DNA of 64,000 nucleotides, taken from assembly GCF_016793825.1 (NCBI RefSeq), contig NZ_JAEULM010000019.1:1-64000 (forward strand). The letters run 5' to 3'. Positions 1 through 8,865 of the stretch are shown piece after piece (within the stretch, counting starts at the first letter, position 1; every line of letters begins with the position of its first letter). The translations under genes were made by a program, and so were the position numbers. The notes beneath the pieces are model-generated. The model had not been told where the DNA came from and made no database searches. It saw only the letters and a program-made list of their open reading frames with translations. The DNA comes from Sphingopyxis sp. (GTDB lineage: Bacteria; Pseudomonadota; Alphaproteobacteria; Sphingomonadales; Sphingomonadaceae).

Positions 1-446
1 TACAGATCGTCTCACCAACGGCTATTGCGCCAGCGTGCTCACAATCGTGAGTACACCCGCTGAGTACACAAGCGTGGTTTCACCTCGCAAAAAATGACAG
101 AAAACCGTGGGCTTCCACCCCTCCCGACCCCTCCCGTAGGGATCACCACGCTAGAGCGCGCGGTCGGCGCGACATTATCCGCACTTTGGCGTTTGAGACT
201 GCACGGTTCTGCCTGACTGCTAAGACGCCTTAGCCGATGTCGGTCCACTTAACGCGCGGCCGCGACAGATACCGATCGGTGATCGCCGCGTCCAAGCGGC
301 CCGCTCAAATCATAACTTGCAATCGCCCGTGTGTGGATTCATCGTAGTTTCACAGGGGCCACGGCTAGGTGCCACGGGGTGTGGCCTCCGTAATTGATAC
401 GCAGAGATTCGTTCTTGTTTTCAGATAGTTGAAAAGCTGCACCGGC
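1..446. other. gene-free stretch downstream of tRNA-Gln
   Basis: I see no convincing gene here on either strand; the open frames are short and show no family motif. Two direct copies of TGAGTACAC lie at 48-56 and 61-69, and CCCCTCCCG is repeated near 118-135. The stretch lies on the 3' side of the tRNA, the side where integrative elements usually insert, but no integrase or att repeat is visible within the window, so this remains an open possibility only. Confidence 0.5.
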
Positions 447-521
447 TGGCTGGGGCGGCAGGATTCGAACCTGCGCATGGCGGCATCAAAAGCCGCTGCC
501 TTACCGCTTGGCGACGCCCCA
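447..521 (-). tRNA. tRNA-Gln (anticodon TTG)
   Basis: Read on the minus strand the sequence folds as a cloverleaf. The acceptor arms are TGGGGCG and CGCCCCA. The anticodon arm is GCGGC with loop TTTTGAT and GCCGC, giving anticodon TTG, which reads CAA glutamine codons. The T arm is GCAGG-TTCGAAT-CCTGC. The discriminator base is G and a CCA end is encoded at 449-447. A first base of T is usual for tRNA-Gln. No second tRNA is adjacent. Confidence 0.95.
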
Positions 522-623
522 TCGGGCCGGTGCGAGGCGCGCTCTATAGCGGGTCGCCGCCTTTGGCAAGCCAGCCTTCGGCAGCCTCGGGCGCACGACG
601 CACCCTGCGCGATGCCGCCGAAA

Positions 624-1709
624 TCAGAGCCGCGTGACCCAGCCATGCGGATCGGCGGCACGGCCGCGCTGGATATCGACCAGCTTGTTCTTGAGCACGC
701 CCGTCACCTGTCCGGGGCCGCCGGCACCGATCGTGAAACTGGTCTCCCCGCGCGTGACCCGGCCCACCGGAGTCACCACCGCCGCAGTGCCGCAGGCGAA
801 GCTTTCGGTCAGGCGGCCGCTTTCCGCATCGGCCTGCCATTGATCGATCGAATAGCGCTCTTCGCGGACGACCAGCCCCGCGTCGCGAGCCAGCGTGATG
901 ATCGCATCACGGGTGATGCCGGGCAGGATCGTCCCGGTCAGCGGCGGAGTGACGATGCTCCCGTCGTCGAACACGAAGAACATGTTCATCCCGCCGAGTT
1001 CCTCGATCCAGCGATTTTCCGCCGCGTCGAGGAAAACGACCTGATCGTGCCCCTTGGCGATCGCCTCGCTCTGCGCGATCAGGCTCGCGGCATAATTGCC
1101 GCCGCATTTGGCCGCGCCGGTCCCTCCCGGTGCGGCGCGGGTATAATCCTCCGACACCCACAACGACACCGCGGGGGCACCCGACTTGAAATAATTGCCG
1201 ACCGGTGAAACGATGACGAGGAAATGATATTCGGCCGCGGGTTTCACGCCCAGAAACACTTCGCTCGCGTACATGAAGGGCCGAAGGTAGAGCGCGCCGC
1301 CCTCTACCGGCGGGAACCAGTCGGCGTCGACCGCCACGGCTTCCTTCACCGCCGCGATGAAAAGCTCTTCGGGCAGTTCGGCCATGGCCATACGCCGCGC
1401 GCTTGCATTGAAGCGGGCCGCATTCGCCTCGACACGGAACAGCGCCATCGACCCGTCGTCGAGGCGGTAGGCTTTCAGCCCTTCAAAGATTTCCTGCGCA
1501 TAATGAAGCACGGCCGTCGCCGGATCGAGCAACAGCGGTCCGCGCGGCATCACCTGTGCATCGTGCCAGCCCTTCGCATCCGAATAGCGGATCGAGACCA
1601 TATGATCGGTGAACACGCGCCCGAAGGCGGGATCGGCGATCGCCGCCGCGCGGACATCCTCCGCCGTCGGAGCGGGATGAGGCAAACGTCGGAAGGCGGG
1701 AGCGAGCAT
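624..1709 (-). CDS. ilvE: branched-chain amino acid aminotransferase
   Basis: A fold-type IV PLP enzyme that moves the amino group between glutamate and the 2-oxo acids of leucine, isoleucine and valine. The 361-residue length suits the BCAT II subgroup. The likely PLP lysine is Lys201 in GTGAAKCGGNY, and the family strings YFKSG, EELGGMN and ESFACGTAAVV follow. The ATG at 1709 is chosen because AGGTG lies about nine bases upstream; an upstream in-frame start at 1757 would add 16 residues with no ribosome site. It diverges from the MarR gene at 1788, so a shared control region at 1710-1787 is likely. Confidence 0.93.
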   Translation of the reverse strand: MLAPAFRRLPHPAPTAEDVRAAAIADPAFGRVFTDHMVSIRYSDAKGWHDAQVMPRGPLLLDPATAVLHYAQEIFEGLKAYRLDDGSMALFRVEANAARFNASARRMAMAELPEELFIAAVKEAVAVDADWFPPVEGGALYLRPFMYASEVFLGVKPAAEYHFLVIVSPVGNYFKSGAPAVSLWVSEDYTRAAPGGTGAAKCGGNYAASLIAQSEAIAKGHDQVVFLDAAENRWIEELGGMNMFFVFDDGSIVTPPLTGTILPGITRDAIITLARDAGLVVREERYSIDQWQADAESGRLTESFACGTAAVVTPVGRVTRGETSFTIGAGGPGQVTGVLKNKLVDIQRGRAADPHGWVTRL

Positions 1710-1787
1710 TGCGATACACCTGATGAATCGGGGACAAACCTGCGCGCCTCTTGCCAAACGAGGGCGCGCGGCGCAACGGTAGTGACT

Positions 1788-2300
1788 ATGCCGAATGAAA
1801 ATTTTCTTTCACAAGTACCCGCCGCTTCTGCCCTTTTCTTGCGCGAGGATGAAGTGCGCCGGGGTATCGAATATTTGTTTTTCGGCCATGGCGCCCTCTG
1901 GCGTGCCATCGACACGCGGCTGGCCGAGAATGAGCTGGGCCGTGCGCATTACCGGGCGCTCTACTTCATCGCGCGCGCGCCGGGGATCACGATTTCGGAC
2001 CTGCTCGCGCTACTTGGCATCACCAAACAGTCGCTGGGCCGGGTCGTAAAGGAGCTGGAGGCGCGCGATTTCCTGACAACCCGCCCCGGCAATCGCGACC
2101 GCCGGCAGAAGGAGCTTCGTCTGACCTCCGGCGGACGCGCGGTAGAGGCTGCGATCTTCGGGCAGCTTCGCGATGCGATGAGCCGCGCCTACACGCACAG
2201 CGGCCAGCAGGCCGTGACCGGATTCTGGCAGGTCAGCGAGGCATTGATGACGCCGCGCGAACGCGCGCGCGTTGCAAAGCTTGGCGCCGACGGCGGCTAG
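1788..2300 (+). CDS. MarR-family transcriptional regulator
   Basis: A 170-residue winged-helix regulator. The recognition region is at about residues 68-92 (ITISDLLALLGITKQSLGRV) and the wing carries the typical basic-acidic strand NRDRRQ at 102-107 before the beta turn. Long helices at both ends fit a MarR dimer. It is divergently transcribed from ilvE with about 78 bases between the starts, so control of ilvE or of itself is a reasonable guess; the effector is not known. The ATG at 1788 is the first sensible start after the ilvE promoter region. Confidence 0.85.
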   Translation: MPNENFLSQVPAASALFLREDEVRRGIEYLFFGHGALWRAIDTRLAENELGRAHYRALYFIARAPGITISDLLALLGITKQSLGRVVKELEARDFLTTRPGNRDRRQKELRLTSGGRAVEAAIFGQLRDAMSRAYTHSGQQAVTGFWQVSEALMTPRERARVAKLGADGG

Positions 2301-2327
2301 GGCGAGGATCCTAAGGCCGAGACGCGA

Positions 2328-3161
2328 TCAACCCTGACCCCGCGCCAGATCGGCGAGTTCGCGTCCGCGGTCGCGCGCCGCGCGAAGCACGTTGGTGAAC
2401 AGCGCCGCCAATTGCCCATCGCTGTCGAGCACGTCGAGCCCCGCCTGCGTCGTCCCGCCCTTGCTCGCGACCTGCGCGATCAGAGTCCCCGGCTTTTCAG
2501 CGCTGTCGGCCAGCAGCGCAGTCGAGCCGCCGAAGGTCGCGATCGCGAGCTTGAGCGCATCGTCCGCCGACAGGCCCAGTCGCTCGCCCGCGGCCGCATA
2601 GGATTCGATCAGCCGGAAAACGAACGCCGGGCCGCTGCCGGTAAAGGCCGTGACCAGGTCCATCGTCGAATCGTCGGCCAGCGTGACCACGGTGCCGAGC
2701 GGCTTCAGCAGCGCATCGATCGCGGACGCATCGGAATCGCCGTGGCTGGCGACCGCAGAAACACCGGCGCCGATCCGGGCCGCGAGGTTCGGCAGGATGC
2801 GCACCTGCGCTCTGGCTTCGGGAAAACGCTGGGCGAGATCGGCGAGCGAAACGCCGGCGAGGATCGACAGCAGGTGGACGTCGGCCGACAGGACGGGCGC
2901 AAGATCATCCGCGACTTCGCCCAGTTGCTGCGGCTTCATGCCGAGCATGATCCAGTCGGCGGCGCCGCCGGCGTCCTTCCACGCGGCAAGCGATGCGAAG
3001 TGCGGCACGCCTTCGCGCGGCGTGGCGAAGGGATCGGCGATCGCCACCGCCGCAGGGTCCAGCCCCGCAGCCAGCCAGCGATCGAGCATCGCGCCCGCCA
3101 TATTGCCACACCCGACGAGCAGCAGCCGGCCGGAAAATTTCCGTAAAGTCTTCGTCATCAT
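2328..3161 (-). CDS. proC: pyrroline-5-carboxylate reductase
   Basis: Reduces 1-pyrroline-5-carboxylate to proline with NAD(P)H, the last step of proline synthesis. The 277-residue protein has an N-terminal Rossmann dinucleotide site, LLVGCGNMAGAML (about residues 14-26), and the C-terminal dimer domain with GSGPAFVF and the family signature SKGGTTQAGLDVL. The gene lies just downstream (16 bases) of the phoK-like gene on the same strand and convergent with the MarR gene. Co-transcription with the phosphatase is possible, but the two have no obvious functional tie. Confidence 0.93.
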   Translation of the reverse strand: MMTKTLRKFSGRLLLVGCGNMAGAMLDRWLAAGLDPAAVAIADPFATPREGVPHFASLAAWKDAGGAADWIMLGMKPQQLGEVADDLAPVLSADVHLLSILAGVSLADLAQRFPEARAQVRILPNLAARIGAGVSAVASHGDSDASAIDALLKPLGTVVTLADDSTMDLVTAFTGSGPAFVFRLIESYAAAGERLGLSADDALKLAIATFGGSTALLADSAEKPGTLIAQVASKGGTTQAGLDVLDSDGQLAALFTNVLRAARDRGRELADLARGQG

Positions 3162-3177
3162 CCCCGTTCTTCTTTAT

Positions 3178-4857
3178 CTATCGACAACTGCTTTCCGGCC
3201 CCGACAGAAGGTCCAGACAGCGGCCGTCGATCTTGCCCGCGTCGACCGGCACCCCGATGACCGACGCCAGCGTCGGCAGAATGTCCACCGTCATCACGGC
3301 ATTCGGTTGCTCGAATCCGGTCAGCCCCTTGCGCCAGAAGAGGATCGGCACGCGCCGGTCGTAATCCCACACCGATCCGTGCGTCGCGACATAGCCCATG
3401 CCCGATTCGGGGATCGGCGTCACGCGCGGCTTCAACACGACGATGAAATCGCCCGACCGCTGCGCATTATACGACGCGCGAAGCTTGTCCATCAGCGTCC
3501 AGGTGTCGGGGGAACGCCTCGAGATCGGATAGGCGGCGAGTTCCTCGCCAGTCACCACCGCCTCGACCTGCCGCTGCGCCCTGAAACGCGCAGTCAGTTC
3601 GGCCATCGCCGCCTTTCGCTGCGCGGCAGTCAGGGTCTTCGACAGATACATGTCGCCGAACGGGCCGTCGCTGTAGAGGAGCGGCTGCGGCAACCCCAGC
3701 TTTTCGGCAACGGCCTTTCCGATCGCGTCAGGATCGAGCGCCTTGTCGACACGCTCGGCCATCGGCAATGCGTTCTGACGGTTGCGTTCGGGGATGTCGT
3801 GCCCGCCGTGATCGGCGGTCAGCGCTACCATATAGTCGATCCCCGTGGCGTCGAGCCGAGCAAAAAAGTCGCCGAGCTCGCGGTCGAGCGCGAGCATCTG
3901 GGTGCACATTTCGCTGCCCGCGGTGCCGGTGCCGTGCCCGATATAGTCGGTCGCCGACAGGCCGAGGATCAGCAGGTCGGTTGCGTCGCCCTCACCCATC
4001 TTGCGCGCGGCGCGCAGCGCAGCACCCGTCGCCAGAACCGCACCGTCGGCTTCGGGCGATGCCATGAAGCGGCGGAAATCGCCGCCATCACGCTGAAATC
4101 TCCAGGTTCCCACCGTGGCACCCTTATCGCCAACAGGGATCGCGATGTCGTGCGATGCACAATCGGCGGGAAGCGCCAGCGCCGGACGCGGCGCGGCGAT
4201 CGCCGCCGCGATCGCGGTGCTCGCCTGCTGCGCGGTCGGGGACAGGGTCGTTCCGCGATAACTCGTCAGCCCGCCGGGAAAGAGCCACATCAGCTCGTCG
4301 GCCTTGCGCCCGCCCATCATGATCGCGGCCCGGTCCTTGCCCGCGACCGAAACGACCTGCGCTTTGGGACTGGCGGCTTTCATCCAGTCGCCAAGCGTCG
4401 CGACCATCAGATGGTTCACCGACGCCACATATTTCCCGCTCTTCGAGCTGGTGTCGGGGAGAGTTTCATCTTCGGCGCAATAGAGCCGCTTGTCCTCTCG
4501 CGCGATCGACAGGTCGAAGAAATTATTGGCGATGATGCCCGTGTGCGCGGGATGATTGCCTGTCAGGATCGTCGAATGACCCGGGCAGGTCTCGGTCGCG
4601 CCGTGCGCCTGATAGCCCGACGGAAAGACGACGCCCTGCGCGAGTCGCGCGAGGCCGCCGGTGAAATGGCTGCGATATTCGGCGAAAAGGTCGGCCGAAA
4701 ACTGGTCGACCGCGATGACGACAACCAGCTTTGGCGCGGGCGTCGCCGCCGTGACCTTTGCCGCAGGAGCGGGCGCGGAATCCTGCGCAAAGCCTGTCCC
4801 GATCGTCGTCAGGGACAGCGCGCCGGCAAGAACTGTGGTCAGATTTTTCAATTTCAC
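3178..4857 (-). CDS. phoK: secreted PhoK-type alkaline phosphatase
   Basis: A phosphodiesterase/nucleotide pyrophosphatase-superfamily enzyme expected to hydrolyse phosphomonoesters outside the cytoplasm, using two zinc ions. It reads as 559 residues from a GTG start at 4857, preceded by GGAGAAG at good spacing; no in-frame ATG fits. Residues 1-24 form a signal peptide ending at GFAQ. The string ATETCPGHST carries the nucleophile, here Thr90, and LTADHGGHD supplies later metal ligands. From memory, PhoK of Sphingomonas sp. BSAR-1 has the same length and closely similar strings throughout. That enzyme has high activity and has been studied for uranium bioprecipitation. Confidence 0.88.
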   Translation of the reverse strand: MKLKNLTTVLAGALSLTTIGTGFAQDSAPAPAAKVTAATPAPKLVVVIAVDQFSADLFAEYRSHFTGGLARLAQGVVFPSGYQAHGATETCPGHSTILTGNHPAHTGIIANNFFDLSIAREDKRLYCAEDETLPDTSSKSGKYVASVNHLMVATLGDWMKAASPKAQVVSVAGKDRAAIMMGGRKADELMWLFPGGLTSYRGTTLSPTAQQASTAIAAAIAAPRPALALPADCASHDIAIPVGDKGATVGTWRFQRDGGDFRRFMASPEADGAVLATGAALRAARKMGEGDATDLLILGLSATDYIGHGTGTAGSEMCTQMLALDRELGDFFARLDATGIDYMVALTADHGGHDIPERNRQNALPMAERVDKALDPDAIGKAVAEKLGLPQPLLYSDGPFGDMYLSKTLTAAQRKAAMAELTARFRAQRQVEAVVTGEELAAYPISRRSPDTWTLMDKLRASYNAQRSGDFIVVLKPRVTPIPESGMGYVATHGSVWDYDRRVPILFWRKGLTGFEQPNAVMTVDILPTLASVIGVPVDAGKIDGRCLDLLSGPESSCR

Positions 4858-4953
4858 GATCAGCTTCTCCGTGCGGGGCGTCGGCGCGGGCTGTCCTCTC
4901 GACGAAAGCTGCCTATATGGCAAGTATCGAGAGACGAACGGCGCGGGCGGACA

Positions 4954-7017
4954 GTGGAATTGCGTAGGCATGTTTTTGTGACAATTTGCTGGCGGACTGC
5001 GCTGGCGATTCTGATGCTCGCCGTGCTGGCGCTTCAGCCCGCCCGCGCGCAAAACCCGCATATCGCAGCAAGGCTCGTTGCCGAAACACCGGTTCCCGCG
5101 CCGGGCGGCGCCACCGCAATCGCCCTCACGATGGCGCCCGAAAAAGGCTGGCACGGCTATTGGATGAATGGCGGCGATGCAGGCTTCGGCCTGGCGGTCG
5201 ACTGGAACCTGCCCGAAGGCGTATCGGTCACACCCTTTCGCTATCCGGTGCCGGAGGCGCTGATTCTCTTCGGCATGATGAATCATGTCTATGAACACCC
5301 CTATGCCCTGCTCGCCGATGTCCGCGTCGACAGCAAGGTCATGCCCGGAACCGATCTGACGCTGACCGGCATCGCCCACTGGCTCGCCTGCACCGACAAG
5401 GTGTGCGTTCCCGAAAAGTCGGTGATCGCGGTCGCGCTGAAGGCGGGGGACGGTACGATCGCGCCCACGACGCGCGAGCGGTTCGACGCCTGGCGTGCGA
5501 AACTGCCGCAGCCGCTTGATCGCGCCGGGGCGTGGGAACGCAAGGGCAAGATGGTCCGCTTTGGCATTCCCCTGCCCGAAGGTGCAGCCATCGACGCACC
5601 GCACCTGTTTCTCGAAACCCAGAACGTCGTCGATTATCCGGCGCCGCAGGAGTTCAGCCGCAACGGCAACTGGATCGTCGTCGAGGCGAAGGCGAAAGGC
5701 GATGCGGCGGACGTCGTGCAAGGCCTGCTCAAACTCGGCGACGGGCGCGGACTCGCGGTCCGGTTCGCGCCGGGGCCGGTACCCACCGCCGGACAGGCGA
5801 TAGCAACGCGCGGCGGCGGTATCGACCTGACGCTCTTTTGGAGCGCCCTCGGCGGCGCAATATTGGGCGGGCTTATCCTCAACCTGATGCCCTGCGTCTT
5901 CCCGATTCTCAGCCTCAAGGCGCTCAGCCTCGCGCGATCGGGCGGCGACGCCCGCACCGCAAAGATCGAAGCACTCGCCTATACGGCGGGCGCGATCGTA
6001 ACCGCGCTGATCCTCGGCGGTGCGCTGCTCGCGCTTCGGGCGGCGGGCGAGCAGGTCGGATGGGCCTTTCAGTTGCAACATCCGGTCAGCGTGCTGGCGC
6101 TGCTCGTGCTGGCCATCGCGATCACGATGAACCTGCTCGGTGCCTATGAGCTGCCGTCATTTGGCGGGGGTCAGGCTCTGGCGGAAAAGAGCGGCGCGGC
6201 AGGCGGCTTCTGGACCGGCGCCCTTGCCGCGTTCGTCGCGACTCCGTGCAGCGGACCGCTGCTCGGCGCGGCGCTCGGCGCCACGCTGGTATTGCCGGCC
6301 TGGGCGGCGTTGCCGGTGTTCGGCGGCCTCGGCCTCGGCCTTGGCCTGCCCTTCCTCGCGATCGGCTTCCTTCCCGCCTTGCGCGGCCGCCTGCCCAAGC
6401 CGGGACCGTGGATGGGACGATTCCGCAAATGGATGGCGCTGCCGATGGGACTCACGGCCCTTGCGCTGGCCTGGCTGTTCTGGCGCCAGATCGGCAGCGG
6501 CGCACAGCTCGTCTGGCCGCTCGTAACGGTCAGCATGGCTGTCGTCCTATTCGCCCACTATGGCGCGATCCAGCGCGGCGACCGGCGTTCATGGCTGCTC
6601 GTCGCGGCTGGCCTGCTCTTTGTCGGCAGTCTTGTCGGCACGGTCGGCGACGTCGCCCGAACCAACCGCACTGTCGATATCGCCGGGACCGCTTACTCCC
6701 CCACCACGCTTGCCAAGGCGCGCGCCACCGGCAAGCCCGTCTTCGTCTATTTCACCGCCGACTGGTGCCTGTCGTGCAAGGCGAACGAAGCCGGAGCGAT
6801 CGACCGCGAAGCCGTGCAAAGCGCATTTGCGAAGAAAGGCGTCGTGACTCTGGTCGGCGACTGGACCAATGGCGACCCAGCGATCACCCGCACCCTGGCC
6901 GAGCATGGTCGCAACAGCGTCCCGCTCTATCTCTGGTATGCACCGGGCAAACCGGAGCCCGAAATCCTGCCGCAGATCCTGACTCCCGGACTGCTCGTCG
7001 GCAAGGCGGGCGGCTGA
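4954..7017 (+). CDS. dsbD: thiol:disulfide interchange reductase DsbD family
   Basis: Carries reducing power across the inner membrane to periplasmic thiols. Domain order is complete. A signal peptide is followed by an N-terminal periplasmic domain with Cys146-x4-Cys151. A multi-helix membrane domain has one cysteine in LMPCVFP (Cys314) and one in TPCSGP (Cys432). The C-terminal thioredoxin domain has the redox pair WCLSCK (Cys605, Cys608). The start is a choice between GTG at 4954 (687 residues, basic n-region MELRRH) and GTG at 4978 (679 residues); neither has a strong ribosome site. It overlaps tlyA in a TGATG junction, implying coupled translation. Confidence 0.9.
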   Translation: MELRRHVFVTICWRTALAILMLAVLALQPARAQNPHIAARLVAETPVPAPGGATAIALTMAPEKGWHGYWMNGGDAGFGLAVDWNLPEGVSVTPFRYPVPEALILFGMMNHVYEHPYALLADVRVDSKVMPGTDLTLTGIAHWLACTDKVCVPEKSVIAVALKAGDGTIAPTTRERFDAWRAKLPQPLDRAGAWERKGKMVRFGIPLPEGAAIDAPHLFLETQNVVDYPAPQEFSRNGNWIVVEAKAKGDAADVVQGLLKLGDGRGLAVRFAPGPVPTAGQAIATRGGGIDLTLFWSALGGAILGGLILNLMPCVFPILSLKALSLARSGGDARTAKIEALAYTAGAIVTALILGGALLALRAAGEQVGWAFQLQHPVSVLALLVLAIAITMNLLGAYELPSFGGGQALAEKSGAAGGFWTGALAAFVATPCSGPLLGAALGATLVLPAWAALPVFGGLGLGLGLPFLAIGFLPALRGRLPKPGPWMGRFRKWMALPMGLTALALAWLFWRQIGSGAQLVWPLVTVSMAVVLFAHYGAIQRGDRRSWLLVAAGLLFVGSLVGTVGDVARTNRTVDIAGTAYSPTTLAKARATGKPVFVYFTADWCLSCKANEAGAIDREAVQSAFAKKGVVTLVGDWTNGDPAITRTLAEHGRNSVPLYLWYAPGKPEPEILPQILTPGLLVGKAGG

Positions 7018-7757
7018 TGGCGAAGCAACGCGCCGACCAGCTAATCGTCGACCGCGGCCTTGCCGAAAGCCGGACCCGCGCGCAGGCGCTGATCCTTGCC
7101 GGCCTTGCCTTCGTCGGCGACCGCAAGATCGATAAGGCGGGTCAGCAACTCGCCGACGATGCGGACATCGTCGTCAAGGGCCGGGACCATCCGTGGGTGT
7201 CGCGCGGCGGGGTCAAGCTCGACCACGCGCTGACACATCTGGGCTGGGATGTTTCCGGCGCCGTCGCGATCGATGTCGGATCGTCTACCGGCGGCTTCAC
7301 CGACGTGTTGCTCAGCCGCGGTGCGGTGCGCATCTATGCCGTGGATTCGGGCACCAATCAGCTCGCTTGGAAGCTGCGACAGGACGACCGGGTCGTCGTC
7401 CACGAACAAACGAGCGCGCGGATCCTGACCGCCGATCATATCCCCGAACCCATCGACCTGATCGTCTGCGACGCGAGCTTCATCGCGCTGTCAAAGGTTC
7501 TGCCGGTGCCGATGCGCTTTGCAAGGGCGGGTGCCCGCATGGTCGCCCTGATCAAGCCGCAGTTCGAAGCTGCGCGACACGAAGTCGGCAAGAAGGGCGT
7601 CGTTCGCGACGCGGCGGTCCACGCCCGTGTGTGCGAAGAAGTGCGCCTTTGGCTGGAGAGCGAAGGCTGGAGCGTCCTCGATCTCGTCGAAAGTCCGATC
7701 ACGGGCCCCGAGGGGAATGTCGAATTCCTGATTGCTGCGACGCGGCGAAGCGCTTGA
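7017..7757 (+). CDS. tlyA: TlyA-family 2'-O-methyltransferase
   Basis: A 246-residue protein with an N-terminal S4 RNA-binding domain (about residues 1-60, RADQLIVDRGLAESRTRAQ) and a C-terminal FtsJ/RrmJ-like SAM methyltransferase. The SAM motif is AIDVGSSTGGFTDVLL, with catalytic-region strings VCDASFI and LIKPQFE. Known members methylate ribosomal RNA riboses; the old name hemolysin A comes from heterologous tests. The start codon overlaps the dsbD stop, so it is translated as the second gene of a pair. Confidence 0.9.
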   Translation: MAKQRADQLIVDRGLAESRTRAQALILAGLAFVGDRKIDKAGQQLADDADIVVKGRDHPWVSRGGVKLDHALTHLGWDVSGAVAIDVGSSTGGFTDVLLSRGAVRIYAVDSGTNQLAWKLRQDDRVVVHEQTSARILTADHIPEPIDLIVCDASFIALSKVLPVPMRFARAGARMVALIKPQFEAARHEVGKKGVVRDAAVHARVCEEVRLWLESEGWSVLDLVESPITGPEGNVEFLIAATRRSA

Positions 7758-7836
7758 CGGCGGCAATTCCGCCCGCAACACCTGTAACCTGCAGAATCGC
7801 AAAGGCAGAATCGCCAAAGTCAGGGACCGACCCCGC

Positions 7837-8394
7837 ATGACCGAGATTGCTACTCCGGGCCAGTTACGCATGTCCTATTGGCGCTGGGCGATGGTTACCG
7901 TGCCCTCGATCGTGCTGGTCGGCACCGCGATGGGACTGTTGTCGAACAGCGGCTACGGCAATCGATGGTTCGCCGCGCTCGATCTGCCGGCCATCGTGCC
8001 GCCGGGATGGGTGTTCGGGGTCGCCTGGACGATCCTCTACATCTGCATGGGCCTCTCGCTTGCGATGGTCCTGCATGCGCGCGGGGCAAAGGGACGTGGG
8101 TTCGCGCTGCTTCTCTTCTTTGTCCAGCTCATCGCGAACTTCGCCTGGTCGCCGCTCTTTTTCGGCATGCATCAGGTGACGAACGCGCTGTACCTGATCA
8201 TTTTCATCCTGATGGCGGCGGTCGCCACTGTCTTTGCCTTCGCACCGATCCGCAAAGCCGCCGCGTGGCTGCTCGTCCCGTACATCGCATGGCTCTGCTT
8301 CGCTGCGATCCTCAATTTCCAGATCGACCAGCGCAACCCCGACGCCGAAAGCAAGGGGGTTGTCGTCCCCGCCGCGACTACCCAGATAGGGTGA
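7837..8394 (+). CDS. tspO: TspO/MBR family membrane protein
   Basis: A 185-residue integral membrane protein with five predicted helices and the TspO signatures PPGWVFGVAWTILYICMG and FAWSPLFFGMH, plus NPDA near the end. Bacterial TspO proteins bind porphyrins such as protoporphyrin IX and affect tetrapyrrole and stress signalling. The ATG at 7837 has a CAGGGA sequence ten bases upstream. It follows tlyA by 79 bases on the same strand and may share its transcript. Confidence 0.88.
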   Translation: MTEIATPGQLRMSYWRWAMVTVPSIVLVGTAMGLLSNSGYGNRWFAALDLPAIVPPGWVFGVAWTILYICMGLSLAMVLHARGAKGRGFALLLFFVQLIANFAWSPLFFGMHQVTNALYLIIFILMAAVATVFAFAPIRKAAAWLLVPYIAWLCFAAILNFQIDQRNPDAESKGVVVPAATTQIG

Positions 8395-8431
8395 AGGCGC
8401 AAGGGTTTCTCCCCGACGAAGGAAGTTCAGG

Positions 8432-8779
8432 ATGCAGAGCGAAAACCGATTTTTCGACGATCTGGCCAAGATGATCAATGGCGTCGCCGGAACCGTCGCC
8501 GGCGCCGGCCGCGAGGCTGAAGCCGCGATGCGCGAACGCGCGAAGGAATTTGTCGGCCGTATGGATTTCGTGAGCCGCGAAGAGTTCGAGGCGGTGAAGG
8601 AAATGGCCGCCAGGGCGCGCGCCGAGGCCGAAACGCTGAAAGCCCGGCTCGACAAGCTGGAGGGAGCGGCAAAGCCCGCAGCTCCGGCAAAGCCCGTGGC
8701 TCCGGCAAAGGCGGCTGCGGCGAAAGCGGCGGCGCCAAAGCCCGCCGCCAAGCCGGCCACGCGCAAGCCCAAAGGCTGA
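8432..8779 (+). CDS. UbiK/BMFP-type accessory factor
   Basis: A 115-residue protein. Residues 1-75 match the BMFP pattern: FFDDLAKMINGVAGT, then a helical stretch and the coiled coil VSREEFEAVKEMAARARAEAE. UbiK of this family assists the ubiquinone-hydroxylating complex and has membrane-fusogenic activity in vitro. The last 40 residues are a low-complexity Ala/Lys/Pro tail, common in sphingomonad copies. AAGGA lies upstream of the ATG. A role in ubiquinone synthesis is inferred from the family only. Confidence 0.78.
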   Translation: MQSENRFFDDLAKMINGVAGTVAGAGREAEAAMRERAKEFVGRMDFVSREEFEAVKEMAARARAEAETLKARLDKLEGAAKPAAPAKPVAPAKAAAAKAAAPKPAAKPATRKPKG

Positions 8780-8865
8780 CACCAGCCCATTTATGCACAG
8801 GAAAGTCCCCGAAGGCGGCGGGACGCGGACTCGCGTCTTCGCCGCTTTCGGTCTAAGGGCCGCGC

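Noticed and set aside
48-69. Possible CRISPR or iteron start from the TGAGTACAC repeats
   Set aside because: Only two 9-base copies with no further regular spacing.
3178-6081. Single minus-strand frame of 967 codons covering phoK and part of dsbD
   Set aside because: Only the last 559 codons show a family, preceded by a signal peptide and a ribosome site; the rest is antisense to the intact dsbD gene.
2650-7017. Plus-strand frame of 1455 codons
   Set aside because: Only the part from 4954 encodes a real protein (DsbD). The upstream part is antisense to proC and phoK and is open because of high GC.
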